From contig JAOUDB010000129.1 of NCBI GenBank assembly GCA_029859485.1, forward strand, positions 1 to 7,201: a stretch of 7,201 nucleotides of DNA. Reading direction: 5' to 3'. Each line of letters begins with the position of its first letter. Position 1 is the first letter of the stretch. The translations under genes and the position numbers were made by a program. This document shows positions 5,468 through 7,201 of the stretch, in pieces. The notes beneath the pieces are model-generated. The model was not told the DNA's origin. It saw nothing but the letters and a program-made list of their open reading frames with translations, and searched no databases. This DNA is from Desulfuromonadales bacterium. GTDB taxonomy: Bacteria > Desulfobacterota > Desulfuromonadia > Desulfuromonadales > BM103.

Positions 5468-6279
5468 GGCATGGTTCCTGTGAAAAGGCCGCCGAGAAAT
5501 TGCGGGGCATTGAAAAGGCGCAGCAGAATGAAAAGTGTGATCCAGCCTGCCATGAACAACACTTCGGTGCGGCCGAAGTGACTTGGCCGTCGGGAAGAGT
5601 GGACTTCGCCGGTAAAACCACGGGCCAGCATCGCCATATGAATACGTTCAGCTCGTTCCCAAGTGCGCAACAGCAGGTGACCGACAAGAGAACCGAAGTG
5701 CCGGATGCCGAGGCCCCGGTTACCGAAGGTGCGTAATTGACGGGCCCTTGCAGTGCGGACGCCTTCGTCTGTAAGGACGAAGATGTAGCGGTATAGAAAG
5801 AGCAATTGTACGGCAAAGGTCTGCGGCATCTTCAACTTTTCAAGAGCTTCGCAGATTGCCGGAAAACCGGTAATCGCCACCAGGATAATCGCCGCGCTTG
5901 CCGTGAGAATAGCGCGAATCAGGATCGAGAAACAGGAGATCCAGCCGCCCCAGATATCGAGTGAGCCGATTTGCATAAGCACCTGGCGATCAAAAACCGG
6001 GTTGAAGAGACCGATCAAAAGGGCAAAGGGAATTACGATGATGATCTTGCGCAGGATATAGCCGAAAGGCAGATCACCGACCGCCATCAATACGGCAGGG
6101 TAAATCATAAAGGGCAGCATGGCCGAGATCTGGTAACGATCGAAGGAAACTACGCAGACGATAAAGCAAAGGGTTGTCAATACCTTGGCCCGGGGGTCAA
6201 GGCGGTGCACAGGAGTCTGGCGCAGGGCAAGCAGGTCAAGCTGCTTGAAATCGAGAAAGGAGCCGTCAATTGACAGCAT
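5464..6279 (-). CDS. cbiQ: ECF nickel/cobalt transporter transmembrane T subunit (CbiQ/NikQ)
   Basis: This is the membrane coupling subunit that links the ATPase to the metal-binding CbiM protein. The 271-residue product has HRLDPRAKVLTTLCFIVCV (25-43), the classic start of the first membrane segment in CbiQ. Further hydrophobic segments lie near 51-67, 78-93, 112-137, 155-170 and 238-255. The two coupling motifs that contact the ATPase are ARARQLR (177-183) and MLARGF (217-222). I chose the ATG at 6279 because AGAGG lies six bases before it and it follows the cbiM stop by a single base. The ATG at 6306 lies inside cbiM and would add nine residues with no better support. It is co-transcribed with cbiM and cbiO. 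Confidence 0.93.
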   Translation of the reverse strand: MLSIDGSFLDFKQLDLLALRQTPVHRLDPRAKVLTTLCFIVCVVSFDRYQISAMLPFMIYPAVLMAVGDLPFGYILRKIIIVIPFALLIGLFNPVFDRQVLMQIGSLDIWGGWISCFSILIRAILTASAAIILVAITGFPAICEALEKLKMPQTFAVQLLFLYRYIFVLTDEGVRTARARQLRTFGNRGLGIRHFGSLVGHLLLRTWERAERIHMAMLARGFTGEVHSSRRPSHFGRTEVLFMAGWITLFILLRLFNAPQFLGGLFTGTMP

Positions 6280-6280
6280 C

Positions 6281-7201
6281 TTAAGCCTCTTTCCGCTGCG
6301 CTGCACTTCGTCTCTTCAAAAACACGCCGACCAGGCTACAAACGATCAGGGTCATCGCGCCGCCGAGGAGACCGGAAAGGCTGGTACCCATTCTCTCAGT
6401 AGCAGCAGAGCGAGCCTCTCCTTCTTCAGTAGGGATCGCATAATCAGGGAGGAGGGCTGTCTCTTCCTGAATTTTGGCGAGCCGCTGGTGTTCTCTGTGC
6501 TCTGCCTCTGGTAACTCGGGAGTTCCGGTGACTTTGGCAATCGACCATTCCAGTCCATCCGGGTTCTCGGAAACAAACCACGATAGCACCCCGCCGATCA
6601 GCAGGGTCGCAACCAGAAAGGTCGCCAGCAGCGATTTTATCGGTAAGTCACCAAGGGGTTTCTGCTGCAAGGTACTCTCCAGGATCTCCGGGCGAGCCTG
6701 GTAAATGAAGGAGACGACCAGCGCAGTGACCACCCCTTCGACCACGCCGATACCCAGGTGGATTGGTTGCATAAGCAGGAGGAAGGTATCAAAGGGCAAC
6801 GCGGCGACGCCGGAAAGCACGGTTTGCAAGACCACGCCCAAGGAGCCGAACTGAAGGGCAACAACCGCGGCGAGAATTGATGCGGTGACCATCCGGGATT
6901 GACGTGGATCATGACCGACCAGCTTCTTGTAGATTAAGGGATAAGCAATGAAAGCGGGGAAGACCCCGAGATTGAAGATATTGCAGCCGAGAGCAAGCAA
7001 CCCGCCATCGGCGAAAAAGAGCGCCTGAATCATCAGCACCGAGGCGATGGTCAGGTATGCGGCAGAGGGACCGAGCAAGATGGCCAGCAGGAGACCGCCG
7101 CCGAGATGGCCACTTGATCCGGTTGCCGGGATGGTGAAATTGATCATCTGCGCAGCGAAAACGAAGGCCCCAAGCACACCCATAAGCGGCACCTTGCGAT
7201 C
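6281..7201 (-). CDS. cbiM: ECF nickel/cobalt transporter M subunit with fused PDGLE domain (5' end outside the window)
   Basis: This is the substrate-binding membrane protein of the nickel/cobalt ECF transporter. The frame is open to the window edge, and the first visible codons read D-R-K-V-P-L-M-G-V. The GTG at 7192 is internal and not a start. The N-terminal Met-His metal site typical of CbiM/NikM is therefore missing from view, but GSSGHLGGG (26-34, counting that GTG as 1) shows the conserved inner histidine His29. Several membrane segments follow. After residue 185 comes a second module: a membrane helix (about 187-206), NPDGLEW (210-216), a charged loop (about 226-262), and a last helix (271-293) before a basic end. 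This is the PDGLE domain, which plays the part of a CbiN/NikN subunit. The stop is one base before cbiQ. Confidence 0.93.
   Translation of the reverse strand, partial: DRKVPLMGVLGAFVFAAQMINFTIPATGSSGHLGGGLLLAILLGPSAAYLTIASVLMIQALFFADGGLLALGCNIFNLGVFPAFIAYPLIYKKLVGHDPRQSRMVTASILAAVVALQFGSLGVVLQTVLSGVAALPFDTFLLLMQPIHLGIGVVEGVVTALVVSFIYQARPEILESTLQQKPLGDLPIKSLLATFLVATLLIGGVLSWFVSENPDGLEWSIAKVTGTPELPEAEHREHQRLAKIQEETALLPDYAIPTEEGEARSAATERMGTSLSGLLGGAMTLIVCSLVGVFLKRRSAAQRKEA

Noticed and set aside
6280..6306. Earlier cbiQ start at the ATG at 6306
   Set aside because: It lies inside the end of cbiM, and the ATG at 6279 has AGAGG at proper distance and a normal CbiQ N terminus.

Overview
The window looks like chromosomal DNA of an anaerobic or microaerobic deltaproteobacterium, most likely of the Desulfuromonadia (Geobacter/Desulfuromonas type). 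The gene content suggests this: an Rrf2 regulator with a cysteine cluster, a small flavoredoxin-like flavin reductase, an ECF nickel/cobalt transporter whose M subunit carries a fused PDGLE domain, larE, and a tightly overlapping sucCD pair. The taxonomic call is an inference from gene content and style. No mobile element, tRNA, rRNA or CRISPR array is visible.

Layout, right to left, because all genes but one lie on the minus strand. (1) 7201-4640: the ECF metal transporter genes cbiM (5' end outside the window, with a C-terminal PDGLE domain), cbiQ and cbiO. They are spaced TAA-G-ATG and then overlap by ATGA, so they form one transcription unit. CbiO ends in an unusual CPVC plus His/Asp-rich tail. 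(2) 4639-4435: a 205-bp gap with two palindromes sharing the core TGTATACA and a second hairpin; it is probably the control region or leader of sucCD. (3) 4434-2390: sucC and sucD, again overlapping by ATGA, encoding both subunits of succinyl-CoA synthetase. Tandem hairpin terminators follow at 2272-2330. (4) 1699-2196: the only plus-strand gene, a cysteine-rich flavin-reductase-domain protein. It is divergent from (5) 1553-1086, an IscR-like Rrf2 regulator, across an AT-rich 145-bp promoter region. (6) 939-118: larE, the sulfur transferase for the nickel-pincer nucleotide cofactor, with a strong hairpin just before its start. (7) 95-1: the first 31 codons of a further small hydrophobic or secreted protein, cut by the window edge.

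The themes are metal uptake (Ni/Co), nickel-cofactor sulfur chemistry (LarE), a probable Fe-S sensing regulator and a flavin protein, with a TCA-cycle enzyme between them. Most of this is ordinary housekeeping. I do not see a clearly new system. The points most worth a second look are the metal-binding tail on CbiO, the cysteine set in LarE, the RBS-covering hairpin before larE, the paired TGTATACA palindromes upstream of sucC, and the divergent Rrf2/flavin-reductase pair.
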